Shown here: positions 1 to 9,866 of the stretch, piece after piece
Layout of the letters: every line of letters begins with the position of its first letter
Numbering within the stretch: the first letter of the stretch is position 1
Assembly: GCA_017467905.1 (NCBI GenBank)
Contig: JAFUKD010000007.1
Location: forward strand, 1-64,000
Length of the DNA stretch: 64,000 bases
Direction: 5' to 3'
Source: Phascolarctobacterium sp.
Lineage (GTDB): Bacteria > Bacillota > Negativicutes > Acidaminococcales > Acidaminococcaceae
Made by a program: the position numbers and the translations under genes
Notes under the pieces: generated by a model
What the model saw: only the letters and a program-made list of their open reading frames with translations
Databases searched by the model: none
Told to the model about the DNA's origin: nothing

Positions 1-164
1 AACCCATTGAAGAAGACTTCGGTGGCGGCTGGTGGGAAGTTGGCGTAGGCGCTAACATTAACCTGTCCAAAGCAACCTATATTTACGCTGATGTTGAAAA
101 GACCTTTGGCGGCGAAGTAGACACCAACTGGCAATGGAACTTGGGTGTAAGATACAGCTTCTAA
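1..164 (+). CDS. C-terminal fragment of an outer-membrane beta-barrel protein
   Basis: Only the last 53 codons are inside the window (frame starts at base 3). The peptide alternates polar and hydrophobic residues, is rich in Gly, Trp and Tyr, and ends NLGVRYSF-stop, the usual C-terminal strand of autotransporter or porin barrels with a terminal aromatic residue read by the BAM machinery. This is the clearest sign that the cell has an outer membrane. Which barrel family it belongs to cannot be decided from the fragment; an autotransporter-type barrel or a porin are both possible. Confidence 0.7.
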   Translation, partial: PIEEDFGGGWWEVGVGANINLSKATYIYADVEKTFGGEVDTNWQWNLGVRYSF

Positions 165-327
165 GTGAGCGCCGATTAGTTACGAGCTGAAAGCGATGTA
201 AATAATCGTGACAGCGAACTTACACATTACTGAGTGCCGATTAGTCACAAACGAAGTGTAGTGAATAATCGTGCAACGAAGGCTATACACAGTGGAGCAA
301 GCGATTGAATAATGAGCTTGCGCGTGT
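165..327. repeat. Imperfect tandem hairpin repeats, about 66-bp unit
   Basis: Two units begin with TGAGYGCCGATTAGT at 165 and 231, and a third decayed one begins near 296. Each of the first two contains CGATTA followed about 25 bases later by TAATCG, so each can fold into a hairpin. They directly follow the stop codon of the barrel gene. No coding potential is seen. Confidence 0.55.
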
Positions 328-349
328 TTACCAATAATATAAAAATTTT

Positions 350-380
350 AAGAGCAAGGTACAATGTCCCTTGCTCTTTC
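350..380 (+). terminator. Intrinsic terminator
   Basis: Ten-base stem AAGAGCAAGG / CCTTGCTCTT at 350-359 and 369-378 with a T-rich tail. It would end transcription coming from the barrel-protein gene. Confidence 0.65.
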
Positions 381-399
381 TTATGTAATATTATATAAT
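371..399 (+). promoter_or_regulatory. Probable promoter of the EamA-like gene
   Basis: TTGCTC at 371-376, a 17-base spacer and TATAAT at 394-399. The -35 hexamer lies within the 3' arm of the preceding terminator. A start near 406 gives a leader of about 90 bases. Confidence 0.5.
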
Positions 400-404
400 C
401 TACA

Positions 405-460
405 CGAACGGGTGAGCACCTACCGACAGTCAGGCTAATTTGGTCTGACTGTTTTTGTTT
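405..460 (+). promoter_or_regulatory. Short structured leader with terminator (attenuator-like)
   Basis: Downstream of the promoter is a compact segment containing GGGTGAGCACCTACC (410-424), then a terminator with stem CAGTCAG / CTGACTG (427-451) and a TTTTTGTTTT tail, all before the ribosome site of the transporter gene. Promoter, small structured segment, terminator and gene is the arrangement of a riboswitch or other attenuator. I compared it by eye with known riboswitch consensus patterns and could not assign a class. Confidence 0.45.
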
Positions 461-495
461 TAGGTGGTGTAATCTATTTTTGGAGGTAACTAGTT

Positions 496-921
496 ATGTG
501 GAATATGATTTGGCCTGTGCTGGTAGTAGTAGGGGCAAATACAATTTATAATATCTCAACCAAGTCTACGCCTACGGATATAAATGCCTTTGCTTCTTTG
601 GCGGTGTCCTATCTTATTGCGGCGGTTAGCTCTGTGGTTTTGTTCTTTCTTACTTCTGATGGCAAGAGCCTTGTGACAGAGCTTGCCAAGACCAATTGGA
701 GTACTTATGCCTTGGGCATTGCCATTATTGGTTTGGAGTTTGGTTACATCTGCATCTATCGTGCAGGGTGGAAGATTAGCGTTGCTTCTTTGGTTTCCAA
801 TATCAGCCTTGCCTGCGTTCTTCTGTTGGTAGGCTTGTTCGTGTATAAGGAGGTTATTACGTTAAAGCAGTTTATTGGTATGGGGATTTGTGCTCTTGGG
901 CTAATGCTTATTGCAAAATAA
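496..921 (+). CDS. Half-size EamA/DMT-family membrane transporter
   Basis: This 141-residue protein is almost wholly hydrophobic, with about five membrane segments (roughly residues 4-20, 30-52, 70-88, 95-115, 120-139). It ends in the pattern KEVITLKQFIGMGICALGLMLI, which resembles the last helices of an EamA repeat (long runs split here only by its own length); it is one EamA unit, about half the length of classical ten-helix DMT proteins, so it would have to dimerise. GGAGG at 482-486 supports the ATG. The leader has an attenuator-like structure, so expression may respond to a small molecule, perhaps the exported compound. The substrate is unknown. Confidence 0.7.
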   Translation: MWNMIWPVLVVVGANTIYNISTKSTPTDINAFASLAVSYLIAAVSSVVLFFLTSDGKSLVTELAKTNWSTYALGIAIIGLEFGYICIYRAGWKISVASLVSNISLACVLLLVGLFVYKEVITLKQFIGMGICALGLMLIAK

Positions 922-941
922 AAGTGAATACAAATAACTAA

Positions 942-970
942 AGCGCACTCCTGGGAGTGCGCTCGTTTAG
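942..970. terminator. Bidirectional intrinsic terminator
   Basis: Perfect stem AGCGCACTC / GAGTGCGCT (942-950, 955-963) lies between two converging genes. T-rich sequence follows on both strands. Confidence 0.7.
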
Positions 971-988
971 TTTTAGGATGAAGTTTTC

Positions 989-2356
989 TTATTTGAAGAA
1001 GATTGCCTTGTAGCCCATTGCGAAGATGTAGATAACAATCAACGGCAGAACATAGGTTACATAACCACGAATCCATTTGGGGAATTTAACACCGTTGCCG
1101 GTATCTGCTTCCTTAATGAAGTTATCCCAACCCCAACCGTAACGGCTGGTGCAGAAGGCAAGGTAAACCAAGCTGCCCAAGGGGAGCAGGTTGTTGCTTA
1201 CGAAGAAGTCTTCCAAGTCAAGAACGCAGGTTCCCGGACCCAAGGGTTGGAAGCCGCTCCAAAGGTTGAAGCCCAAAACGCAAGGCATGGAAAGAAGCGT
1301 GATTGCTACTGCGCAAACATGAATGGTCTTTTTGCGATCCCATTCGGTAAGCTCGCTAATCATGCAGATGATATTTTCAAATACTGCGATAACAGTGGAA
1401 AGCGCTGCAAAAAGCATGAACAGGAAGAAGAGACTTCCCCAGAACTGACCGCCGGACATAGAGTTGAATACATTGGGCAGGGTAATGAAGAGCAAACCGG
1501 GACCGCCGCCGGGATTTACACCAAAGCTCATGCAGGCAGGGAAGATGATTAAGCCGGAAGTGATGGCAACAAAGGTATCCAGCGCCATGATGTACATGGA
1601 TTCGCCGGTCAGGCTTTGTTCTTTTTTGATGTAGCTGCCAAAGATTGCCATGGCACCAATGCCAAGGCTAAGGGTGAAGAAGGCTTGACCCATTGCAGCA
1701 AAGACTGCTTCCTGAGTTATTTTGCTGAAATCCGGTAACAGGTAGTATCTTAAACCTGCTTCGCTATTGGGAAGCATTACAGAATTGGCTGCCAAAACGA
1801 TGATTAAAACTAAAAGGCATGCCATCATATTTTTGGTGATACGTTCAACGCCCTTTTGCACGCCCATGTAGCAAACGCTAAAGCCTGTAATAACAACAAG
1901 GAGCATGTTGCCGGTCATGGTAACCGGGTCTGCAAGCAGATTACCGAAGATGGCGCCTACGCCGTTAGCATCCAAGCCTACGAAGCCGCCCACAGCCATT
2001 TTGTACAGATAATAGAACATCCAGCCGGAAACGGTGGTGTAGAACATCATCAGGAGTACGTTGCCGGCAATGGCACCATATTTGTAAAGATGCCATTTAG
2101 TTCCTTTGGGTTCCAGTACGTCGAAGGATTTTGCCGCACTGCGTTGGCTGGCACGTCCAACAGAAAACTCTGCTACCATAATTGGCAGACCCAAAAGTAA
2201 CAGGAAGCACAGGTACATGAGTACGAAGGAAGCACCGCCGTACAAGCCTGTTATATAGGGGAAGCGCCACACATTACCTAAACCGATTGCGCAACCCGCA
2301 GAAATGAGGATGAACCCCAATCTAGACGAAAAAGTCTCTCTTTCCAAAACAAACAT
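989..2356 (-). CDS. Sodium-dependent transporter, NSS/SNF family
   Basis: Inner-membrane sodium:neurotransmitter-symporter family protein of 455 residues, the usual bacterial length. Near the N-terminus the segment SSRLGFILISAGCAIGLGNV followed by WRFPY is the family signature around membrane helix 1, which binds Na+ and substrate. About eleven to twelve hydrophobic helices follow. Bacterial members usually import amino acids such as tryptophan, tyrosine or leucine with Na+; the exact substrate cannot be read here. The start at 2356 was chosen because AAAGGAAAGG precedes it; a longer reading frame to 2464 lacks a ribosome site and would add unconserved residues. It ends at a terminator shared with the transporter gene at 496-921. 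Confidence 0.88.
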   Translation of the reverse strand: MFVLERETFSSRLGFILISAGCAIGLGNVWRFPYITGLYGGASFVLMYLCFLLLLGLPIMVAEFSVGRASQRSAAKSFDVLEPKGTKWHLYKYGAIAGNVLLMMFYTTVSGWMFYYLYKMAVGGFVGLDANGVGAIFGNLLADPVTMTGNMLLVVITGFSVCYMGVQKGVERITKNMMACLLVLIIVLAANSVMLPNSEAGLRYYLLPDFSKITQEAVFAAMGQAFFTLSLGIGAMAIFGSYIKKEQSLTGESMYIMALDTFVAITSGLIIFPACMSFGVNPGGGPGLLFITLPNVFNSMSGGQFWGSLFFLFMLFAALSTVIAVFENIICMISELTEWDRKKTIHVCAVAITLLSMPCVLGFNLWSGFQPLGPGTCVLDLEDFFVSNNLLPLGSLVYLAFCTSRYGWGWDNFIKEADTGNGVKFPKWIRGYVTYVLPLIVIYIFAMGYKAIFFK

Positions 2357-2479
2357 CCTTTCCTTTAAGAAGAGTGCTAAGCTATACGAAATAACTCTTC
2401 CATTATATAGTATTTGCCTGCTGTTTGCAACAAGCCAATAAATTAGGACAGTATTGTTTTTCAAGAGAGACTTTTGTTG

Positions 2480-3955
2480 TTAAATTTTGTTAATTAATGC
2501 CGCTGCCAGCTCTCGCAGTTCTGTTTTTAGAATTTTGCCGGTGCCGTTTTTGGGCATTTTTTCTATGAAGTAGTAGTGGCGGGGAACTTTGTAGAGGGCA
2601 AGGCGATCCATCAGGTAGCGGCGCATTTCTTTCTTATCGCCTGTTGCGCCTTCTTTGAGTACGACAAAGGCGCACACTGCCTGGCCACGCAGGCTATCTG
2701 CCACGCCAACAACTGCTGCTTCCAATACCTCCGGCAGAGTGTAGAGCACCTCTTCGACTTCGCGGGGGTAAACGTTTTCGCCACCTAAGATAATCATATC
2801 CTTGGAACGGTCAACAATGAAAACGTAGCCTTCGTCGTCCATATAGGCTAAGTCGCCGGTGTGCAGCCAGCCGTTACGCATTGTTTCTGCTGTTGCTTCC
2901 GGTTGGTTCAGGTAACCGAGCATCACGTTATCGCCCTGTACACACAATTCGCCAACGGTGCCGTTAGGAACTTTAAAGTCCTGTTCGTCGTGGATTTCTA
3001 ATTTTACAAAGGGCAGGGCAGTGCCAATGGAACCAATCTTAATTTTATCGCCGGGGTTCAATGCGCACACAGGAGAGGCTTCGGAAAGACCGTAGCCTTC
3101 TTGGGGAACTCTGCCAAATTTTTGCTTAAAGGCTTTGGAAACGTTTTGGGGCAAGGGCGCACCACCGCTTACGAACCAGCGCAGGGAAGCCAGATGTTCA
3201 GGCTCTGCTCCGCGCAGGAACATTTGGGCGAAGGTGGGGATGCCGCAGAACTGATTAACCTTGTAGGTGGTAATGAGGCGGATGGTTTCGCTCAGGGTGT
3301 AGTTATCTTGGATGACAACTGCGCCGCCCATCATCATAGGCCCTGCTACGCATACGGTCCAGCCAAAGCAATGGTGCATGGGCAGTACGCAGAAGGCTTT
3401 GTCGCCGGGCAGCATAGGAATGGCTTTGGTAAAGCTCAAAATATTAGAGATGATATTTTTGTGAGAGAGCATTGCTCCCTTGGGGTTACCCGTCGTGCCG
3501 CTGGTATAGATGATGGTGCAGCATTCGTTCTCGTCCAATTCTACGGGAACAGGCTGTGCTTCGGGCACGCTTGCTATTTGTTCTAAGGTTACCTGCTCCA
3601 CATTGGGGTGATTATATTTTTCGAGAGCAGCCGCCAAATCCAAAGGCTCCTTGGTCAACAGCAGCTTGATGTTAGCGTCTTTGATGATGTAAGATGTTTC
3701 GTAAGGGGAAAGCATAAAATTGATAGGGACTACTACGCCGCCAGCTTTGACGATGGCGTGATAGGCAATTACAAATTCACTACAGTTCTTACTGAACAGA
3801 CCAACCTTATCGCCTTTTTGGATTCCTTTTTCCTGCAGGTGGGCAGCCCAGGAATCTATGGACTTACGCAGCTCTGCAAAGGTTGTGTGGCAATCCTTAA
3901 AGATAAGTGCCAAACTATCAGCAGGATGGCTTGCTATGGTTTCATAAAACAGCAT
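2480..3955 (-). CDS. AMP-forming acyl-CoA synthetase (fatty-acid CoA ligase type)
   Basis: ANL-superfamily enzyme of 491 residues that would activate a carboxylic acid as acyl-AMP and pass it to CoA. Visible motifs: the P-loop-like [16 protein letters not shown] (A3), YGLSEASPV (A5), [26 protein letters not shown] split as [11 protein letters not shown] (A7) and [21 protein letters not shown] (A8), and near the end [10 protein letters not shown] with the catalytic lysine (A10). GGGAGG precedes the ATG at 3955; upstream codons lack such a site. The sequence pattern fits long- or medium-chain fatty-acid CoA ligases, but chain length cannot be inferred. It lies 123 bases upstream of the sodium symporter on the same strand, so co-transcription is possible. 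Confidence 0.85.
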   Translation of the reverse strand: MLFYETIASHPADSLALIFKDCHTTFAELRKSIDSWAAHLQEKGIQKGDKVGLFSKNCSEFVIAYHAIVKAGGVVVPINFMLSPYETSYIIKDANIKLLLTKEPLDLAAALEKYNHPNVEQVTLEQIASVPEAQPVPVELDENECCTIIYTSGTTGNPKGAMLSHKNIISNILSFTKAIPMLPGDKAFCVLPMHHCFGWTVCVAGPMMMGGAVVIQDNYTLSETIRLITTYKVNQFCGIPTFAQMFLRGAEPEHLASLRWFVSGGAPLPQNVSKAFKQKFGRVPQEGYGLSEASPVCALNPGDKIKIGSIGTALPFVKLEIHDEQDFKVPNGTVGELCVQGDNVMLGYLNQPEATAETMRNGWLHTGDLAYMDDEGYVFIVDRSKDMIILGGENVYPREVEEVLYTLPEVLEAAVVGVADSLRGQAVCAFVVLKEGATGDKKEMRRYLMDRLALYKVPRHYYFIEKMPKNGTGKILKTELRELAAALINKI

Positions 3956-4093
3956 CAGTTTACCTCCCGATTTTACAAGAGTCATAAGCTCGTACAAAAA
4001 CTCTTGCGTATTTTCCTTGGCTTAATTATACTAAAATTATGGGTATATCTACAACTGAAAAATAACTATTTAAATAGAATGGAGAGATTTTTT

Positions 4094-4846
4094 ATGAAAT
4101 TAATTTCTTGGAATGTAAATGGCTTGCGTGCCTGCATGAATAAGGGCTTTGAAGATTTTTTGCGCGCTGCGGATGCAGATGCTTTTTGCGTGCAGGAAAC
4201 CAAAATGCAAAGGGAGCAGGCTGCTTTTGTCTTTGATGGCTACGAGGAGTATTGGAACAGCGCGGAAAAGAAGGGCTATTCCGGCACTGCCATCTTTAGT
4301 AAAACCAAACCCCTTAATGTTACCTACGGTATTGGCATTGAGGAGCACGACAAGGAAGGCCGCGTTATTACTGCGGAATATGAAGGCTTCTATCTGGTAA
4401 CGGTGTACACTCCTAATTCTCAAAGGGAGCTGGCGCGTTTGGACTATCGCATGGTGTGGGAGGATGCCTTCCTGGCTTACATCTTAGAGCTGGATAAAAA
4501 GAAACCTGTCATTTTCTGCGGCGACTTGAACGTGGCGGCAGAAGAGATTGATTTGAAGAACCCTAAGACCAACCGCAGGAACGCAGGCTTCACTGATGAA
4601 GAGCGTGGCAAATTTAGAGAGCTGAAGGCGGCAGGCTTTGTTGATACCTTTAGACACCTGCATCCCGAAGAGGTTAAGTACAGCTGGTGGAGCTACATGT
4701 TCAAGGCGCGTGAGAAGAATGTTGGTTGGCGTATTGACTACTTTGTAGTCTCTGAAAGAATTAAGGACAAGGTGCAGGCCGCAGAAATTCACAACGAAAT
4801 TTTAGGCAGCGACCATTGCCCCGTAAGTATTGTGATTGATTTGTAA
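4094..4846 (+). CDS. xth: Exodeoxyribonuclease III (AP endonuclease)
   Basis: Base-excision repair nuclease of 250 residues that cuts DNA at abasic sites and removes 3' blocking groups. The N-terminus [13 protein letters not shown] is the family signature, followed by the metal-binding QETK (Glu35), YTPNSQ, GDLNVA and the C-terminal catalytic SDHCP. ExoA-type enzymes have this length. ATG 4094 follows GGAGAG; the frame continues upstream without similarity. The stop is 13 bases before uvrB, so it likely forms one repair operon with it. Confidence 0.93.
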   Translation: MKLISWNVNGLRACMNKGFEDFLRAADADAFCVQETKMQREQAAFVFDGYEEYWNSAEKKGYSGTAIFSKTKPLNVTYGIGIEEHDKEGRVITAEYEGFYLVTVYTPNSQRELARLDYRMVWEDAFLAYILELDKKKPVIFCGDLNVAAEEIDLKNPKTNRRNAGFTDEERGKFRELKAAGFVDTFRHLHPEEVKYSWWSYMFKAREKNVGWRIDYFVVSERIKDKVQAAEIHNEILGSDHCPVSIVIDL

Positions 4847-4859
4847 TGTGGTGAGCGAA

Positions 4860-6866
4860 ATGGATTTTAAAATTCAAGCACCCTTTGAGCCTGCGGGGGA
4901 CCAGCCCCAGGCGATAGCCAAGCTTGCAGAAGGCATTGAGCAGGGCTTACGCACTCAAGTGCTTTTGGGTGCTACGGGTACGGGCAAAACCTACACCATT
5001 GCCCAGGTTATCAACAAGGTTCGCAAGCCAACGCTGGTTATCGCTCATAACAAAACCTTGGCGGCACAGCTTGCCAGTGAGCTTAAAGTCTTCTTCCCGG
5101 AAAACGCTGTGGAATATTTTGTTTCCTATTATGATTACTATCAGCCTGAAGCCTATATTCCCCAGTCCGATACCTACATTGAAAAGGACGCGTCCATCAA
5201 TGATGAGATTGATAAGCTGCGCCACTCTGCCACCAGTGCTTTGTTTGAGCGGCGGGACGTGATTATTGTTGCCAGCGTGTCCTGCATTTACGGCTTGGGT
5301 GCGCCCCAGGATTACTACGATATGGTGCTGTCCCTGCGTTTGGGGCAAATCGTAGATAGACAGAAGATATTACATAAATTGGTAGAGATTCAGTACGACC
5401 GCAATGACATTGACTTTAAACGTGGCACCTTTAGGGTACGGGGCGATGTTATTGAGGTTATTCCTGCTGCCTACGGAGAGAAGGCAGTGCGCATAGAGCT
5501 GTTTGACGACGAAGTTGACCGTATCATGGAGTTTGACGTTTTGACAGGAGAGATTCTTGCCCAACGTAATCACGTTGCCATCTTCCCTGCGTCCCACTAT
5601 GTTACCAGCCGTGAAAATTTGGAGCGTGCCATGGAGGACATCAAGGTTGAACTGGCAGAGCGTTTGGAATATTTGAACGACCACGGCAAGCTTTTGGAAG
5701 CACAGCGCTTGGAGCAACGTACCAATTACGATTTAGAGATGATGAACGAAATGGGCTACTGCTCCGGCATTGAAAACTATTCCCGCCATTTGGCAGGGCG
5801 CAAGGCTGGGGAAGCTCCCTTTACCTTGGTTAACTACTTCCCCAAGGATTTCCTGCTGGTAATTGACGAATCCCACGTTACTTTGCCTCAGATTCGCGCC
5901 ATGTACGCAGGGGACAGAAGCCGTAAGGAAATGTTAGTAGAGCATGGCTTCCGTTTGCCCTCCGCCTTCGACAACAGACCGCTGACCTTTGACGAGTTCC
6001 AGGAGCAGGTGAACCAGGTTATTTATGTTTCTGCAACGCCTGCTAAATATGAAATGGAAGAAACTCAGAACACTGTGGAGCAAATCATTCGTCCTACAGG
6101 CCTTTTGGACCCGCAAATTGAGATTCGTCCCATTAAAGGACAGATTGACGATTTGTTAGGAGAGATTAACAAAACTGCTGCCCAGGGCGAGCGTGTACTT
6201 GTTACCACGCTGACCAAGCGTATGGCAGAAGACCTGACCGAATACTTGAAGCAGGCAGGCGTGCGTGTGCGCTACCTACATTCTGAAATTGCTACCATTG
6301 AGCGTGCAGAAATCATTGACGCTTTGCGGGGAGGAAAGTTTGACGTGCTGGTAGGCATCAACCTTTTGCGTGAAGGCTTGGATTTGCCGGAGGTTTCCTT
6401 AATCGCCATCTTGGATGCGGATAAGGAAGGCTTCCTGCGTAGTGATACAGCAATGATTCAGACAATAGGTCGTGCGGCACGTAACGAGCACGGCAGGGTA
6501 ATTATGTATGCTGACCGCATTACGGACAGTATGCAGCGTGCTATTGATGAAACCAATCGCCGCCGCGAAAAACAGCAGGCGTATAATAAGGAGCATGGCA
6601 TTACGCCCAAGACCATTTACAAGGAGCAACGTCAGTTAATTAAGCTGACTAAGGTTGCAGAAGGAAGTGAGGCTTCTGATTACGCAGATAAGGCGCTCAA
6701 GAAGAAGTCCACTAAAGAGCTGCAGCGTATGGCTAAAGAGTTGGAGCGTCGTATGCAGGAGGCTGCCAAGGCACTTGACTTCGAGCTGGCGGCAGAGCTT
6801 CGCGACAGGCTTATTCTTGTTAAGGGTCAGATGGGACAGAAGCTTGTGCCTAAGAAAAAGAAGTAG
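4860..6866 (+). CDS. uvrB: Excinuclease ABC subunit B
   Basis: Damage-verifying helicase-like subunit of nucleotide excision repair, 668 residues. Visible: Walker A GATGTGKT (37-44), the damage-clamping beta-hairpin region [12 protein letters not shown] (about 90-101), helicase motif [10 protein letters not shown], motif VSATPA, the C-terminal helicase motifs with QTIGRAARN, and a terminal UVR domain ([13 protein letters not shown]) that contacts UvrC. The ATG at 4860 sits after GGTGAG; GTG codons at 4848 and 4851 are alternatives. It follows xth closely and is separated from uvrA by a long inverted repeat. Confidence 0.96.
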   Translation: MDFKIQAPFEPAGDQPQAIAKLAEGIEQGLRTQVLLGATGTGKTYTIAQVINKVRKPTLVIAHNKTLAAQLASELKVFFPENAVEYFVSYYDYYQPEAYIPQSDTYIEKDASINDEIDKLRHSATSALFERRDVIIVASVSCIYGLGAPQDYYDMVLSLRLGQIVDRQKILHKLVEIQYDRNDIDFKRGTFRVRGDVIEVIPAAYGEKAVRIELFDDEVDRIMEFDVLTGEILAQRNHVAIFPASHYVTSRENLERAMEDIKVELAERLEYLNDHGKLLEAQRLEQRTNYDLEMMNEMGYCSGIENYSRHLAGRKAGEAPFTLVNYFPKDFLLVIDESHVTLPQIRAMYAGDRSRKEMLVEHGFRLPSAFDNRPLTFDEFQEQVNQVIYVSATPAKYEMEETQNTVEQIIRPTGLLDPQIEIRPIKGQIDDLLGEINKTAAQGERVLVTTLTKRMAEDLTEYLKQAGVRVRYLHSEIATIERAEIIDALRGGKFDVLVGINLLREGLDLPEVSLIAILDADKEGFLRSDTAMIQTIGRAARNEHGRVIMYADRITDSMQRAIDETNRRREKQQAYNKEHGITPKTIYKEQRQLIKLTKVAEGSEASDYADKALKKKSTKELQRMAKELERRMQEAAKALDFELAAELRDRLILVKGQMGQKLVPKKKK

Positions 6867-6874
6867 TTTAGCAT

Positions 6875-6923
6875 AACAGATTTATAATTTTCAAATCGTT
6901 GCTTGAAAATTGATAAATCTGTT
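6875..6923. terminator. Long inverted repeat between uvrB and uvrA
   Basis: About twenty paired bases, AACAGATTTATAATTTTCAA at 6875-6894 against its near-complement at 6903-6923, with an eight-base loop. There is no good T run on the plus strand, so it may be a weak terminator or an mRNA-stabilising hairpin. Confidence 0.5.
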
Positions 6924-6970
6924 TACGAAGTTACTTTGTTTTATAATGATAAGCTAGTTATACAACTTGA

Positions 6971-7011
6971 AGCTCCTGAAAGAGGAGCTGTCGCCGTAGG
7001 CGACTGAGGGG
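6971..7011 (+). repeat. Double-hairpin interspersed repeat, copy 1
   Basis: Hairpin AGCTCCT / AGGAGCT is followed at once by hairpin GTCGCC-GTA-GGCGAC and the tail TGAGGGG. Related copies lie at 24455-24495 and 60165-60207. The GAGGGG tail ends six bases before the uvrA ATG and is its only ribosome-site candidate. Confidence 0.7.
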
Positions 7012-7016
7012 TTATT

Positions 7017-9866
7017 ATGCAAGAAAAACTGATTGTGAAAGGTGCGCGACAGCACAACTTAAAGAATATAACGGTGGAGATTCCCCGTGATAAGCTGGTA
7101 GTCATTACCGGTTTGAGCGGCAGCGGTAAATCTTCCCTTGCTTTTGATACGATTTATGCGGAAGGGCAGCGTCGTTATGTGGAGTCCCTTTCTGCTTACG
7201 CTCGTCAATTTTTGGGACAGATGGATAAGCCGGAGGTTGATTACATTGAGGGATTAAGTCCTGCGATTTCCATAGACCAAAAGACTACCAGCCGTAATCC
7301 CCGCTCTACAGTGGGTACGGTTACAGAAATTTACGATTACCTGCGCCTGCTCTTTGCTCGCGTGGGTGAACCGCACTGCCCCTGCTGTGGTGAGCTTATC
7401 GAGCAGCAGACTGTTCAGCAGATTGTAGACCAGGTTCTGGAAATGGAACAAGGCACTAAGTTTATGATTATGGCTCCCTTAGTGCGTGGTCGCAAGGGTG
7501 AGCATGTAAAAATCTTGGACGATATGCGTCGTGCCGGTTATGTGCGTATGTATGTGGACGGCGAGGTGCGTACTTTAGATGAAGAAATTAAGTTAGAAAA
7601 AAATAAAAAGCACAGCCTTTCCGTTGTTATTGACAGGCTGGCAGTGCGCGAGGGTATTCAGCAGCGCTTGTCTGATTCTGTAGAGACTGCCTTGAAATTG
7701 GCAGATGGCTTTGTGGAAGTGGCAACCTTGGGAAGCCAAGCAGAGGTGCAGCTTTTCAGCGAGCATTTTGCCTGCAATGAGTGCGGTATTAGCCTGCCTG
7801 CCATTGAGCCCCGCTTGTTCTCCTTCAATAATCCCTATGGTGCTTGCCCTGTCTGCACAGGCTTGGGTATGAACATGGAGTTTGACAAGGCACTTATCAT
7901 TCCTGATGGCAGCAAAACCTTTGCGGAAGGAGTCATTGCTTCTTTAAGCAATAATATGAATTCCTATCGGATGAAGCAGCTGGGTGCGGTGCTTAGCGCT
8001 TACGGCTATGATTTTGATAGCACTTGGGACAGCCTACCTGCGGAAGTGCAAAAGCTGCTTTGGGAAGGCACTGGTGAGCAGCGTTACAGCTTCTGGTACG
8101 AAAATTTGCAGGGAGAAACCCGCCTGCACGAAACTACCTTTGATGGAATCCTTCCTATTATGAAGAAGCGTTACAGGGAAGCCTTCAGTGACAGTATGCG
8201 TCAGGATATGGAAGAGTTTATGACCAGTACTCCCTGCCCTGAATGCCATGGTACTCGTTTGAAACCGGAAGTGCTTTCCATTTTAGTTGGCGGCAAGAAT
8301 ATTTGTCAGGTTACTGCCCTGACCGTTCGTGACTGCATGCAATTCTTTGTAGGGCTACAGCTTACCAATCGTCAACAGGTTATTGCCCGCCAGGTTTTGA
8401 AGGAGATTATGGCGCGCTTGAAATTCCTGAATGATGTGGGCCTGGATTATTTAACCTTGGATAGAAGTGCCGGTACACTTTCTGGTGGCGAAGCCCAACG
8501 TATTCGCCTTGCTACTCAGATTGGTAGCGGTTTGACTGGTGTGCTGTATATTTTGGACGAGCCTTCCATTGGCTTGCACCAAAGGGATAACAGCAAGCTG
8601 TTAGAAACCTTGAAGCATTTGCGTGACTTGGGGAACACCTTAATCGTTGTTGAACACGACGAGGAAACCATGTACGCAGCTGATGAGATTATATATATTG
8701 GTCCCGGTGCAGGTGAGCACGGCGGCGAGATTGTTGCCCAAGGTACGGCAGAAGAGATTAAATTGGTAGAAAACTCCGTAACGGGGCAGTACCTTAGCGG
8801 TCGCAAGTTCATTCCTGTTCCGAAAAACCGTCGCTCCACAGATGGACGCTTTATTTCCATTAAGGGTGCGCGTGCCAATAATTTAAAGAATATTAATGTA
8901 GACATTCCCTTGGGTGTGTTTACCGTAGTTACCGGTGTCAGCGGTAGCGGTAAATCTACCTTGATTAACGATATTTTATATAACGCTTTGGCGGCGAAGC
9001 TCCACGGTGCGCGCCTGCGTCCTTCGGAGCACGATACCATTGAAGGCATTGAGCATACGGACAAGGTAATCAATATAGACCAGTCGCCCATTGGGCGTAC
9101 TCCCCGCAGTAACCCTGCCACCTATACGGGAGTTTTCGATTTCATCCGCGAGCTGTTCAGCCAGACTAACGAAGCCAAAATGCGTGGCTACAAGCCGGGA
9201 CGTTTTAGCTTTAACGTGAAGGGCGGTCGCTGCGAAGCTTGTCGTGGTGACGGTGTGAACAAAATTGAAATGAACTTCTTGCCGGACGTGTACGTTCCCT
9301 GCGAGGTTTGCCACGGTGCGCGCTATAACCGCGATACTTTGGAAGTACATTACAAGGGCAAGACCATTGCAGAGGTTTTGGACATGACTGTTTCCGAAGC
9401 CTTGGAGTTCTTTAAGAACCTGCCTCGCATTGCCCGCAAGCTGGAAGTTTTGGAAGACGTTGGCTTGGGCTATATTCACCTTGGTCAAGCGGCAACAACT
9501 CTTTCCGGCGGCGAAGCTCAACGTGTGAAGCTGGCAACGGAGCTTTCCCGCAGGAGCACTGGCCGCACCATCTACATTCTGGACGAGCCGACTACTGGTC
9601 TTCACATTGCTGACGTGCATAAGCTTTTGGAAGTGCTGCAGCGTTTGGTAGAAGCAGGGGACAGCGTGGTGGTTATTGAGCACAACTTGGACGTTATCAA
9701 AACTGCGGACTACATTATCGACCTTGGCCCCGAAGGTGGGGATAAGGGCGGTACTTTGGTGGCTTGCGGCACTCCCGAGGAGGTTGCCAAGGTGAAGGCA
9801 TCCTACACAGGTCAGTATGTGAAGCAGGCTTTAGCACAGGCTAAGAAAAACAGGTGGTATCAATGA
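7017..9866 (+). CDS. uvrA: Excinuclease ABC subunit A
   Basis: Damage-recognition ATPase of nucleotide excision repair, 949 residues, with two ABC ATPase modules. Module one: Walker [10 protein letters not shown] (about 33-41), interrupted by the UvrB-binding and insertion domains with CxxC pairs (CPCCGE; CNECG and CPVC), then [12 protein letters not shown]. Module two: GVSGSGKST, a zinc module CEACRGDG...CEVCHG, and [12 protein letters not shown] with [17 protein letters not shown] at 6942-6947 may be its -10 box. The ribosome site lies in the tail of an interspersed repeat. The stop overlaps uvrC by four bases (ATGA). Confidence 0.97.
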   Translation: MQEKLIVKGARQHNLKNITVEIPRDKLVVITGLSGSGKSSLAFDTIYAEGQRRYVESLSAYARQFLGQMDKPEVDYIEGLSPAISIDQKTTSRNPRSTVGTVTEIYDYLRLLFARVGEPHCPCCGELIEQQTVQQIVDQVLEMEQGTKFMIMAPLVRGRKGEHVKILDDMRRAGYVRMYVDGEVRTLDEEIKLEKNKKHSLSVVIDRLAVREGIQQRLSDSVETALKLADGFVEVATLGSQAEVQLFSEHFACNECGISLPAIEPRLFSFNNPYGACPVCTGLGMNMEFDKALIIPDGSKTFAEGVIASLSNNMNSYRMKQLGAVLSAYGYDFDSTWDSLPAEVQKLLWEGTGEQRYSFWYENLQGETRLHETTFDGILPIMKKRYREAFSDSMRQDMEEFMTSTPCPECHGTRLKPEVLSILVGGKNICQVTALTVRDCMQFFVGLQLTNRQQVIARQVLKEIMARLKFLNDVGLDYLTLDRSAGTLSGGEAQRIRLATQIGSGLTGVLYILDEPSIGLHQRDNSKLLETLKHLRDLGNTLIVVEHDEETMYAADEIIYIGPGAGEHGGEIVAQGTAEEIKLVENSVTGQYLSGRKFIPVPKNRRSTDGRFISIKGARANNLKNINVDIPLGVFTVVTGVSGSGKSTLINDILYNALAAKLHGARLRPSEHDTIEGIEHTDKVINIDQSPIGRTPRSNPATYTGVFDFIRELFSQTNEAKMRGYKPGRFSFNVKGGRCEACRGDGVNKIEMNFLPDVYVPCEVCHGARYNRDTLEVHYKGKTIAEVLDMTVSEALEFFKNLPRIARKLEVLEDVGLGYIHLGQAATTLSGGEAQRVKLATELSRRSTGRTIYILDEPTTGLHIADVHKLLEVLQRLVEAGDSVVVIEHNLDVIKTADYIIDLGPEGGDKGGTLVACGTPEEVAKVKASYTGQYVKQALAQAKKNRWYQ

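Noticed and set aside
989-2464. Longer form of the NSS symporter starting at 2464
   Set aside because: The extra 36 residues have no ribosome site and do not resemble the family; AAAGGAAAGG marks 2356.
3608-4093. N-terminal extension of exodeoxyribonuclease III
   Set aside because: This stretch is the complement of the acyl-CoA ligase gene; the family N-terminus and ribosome site are at 4094.
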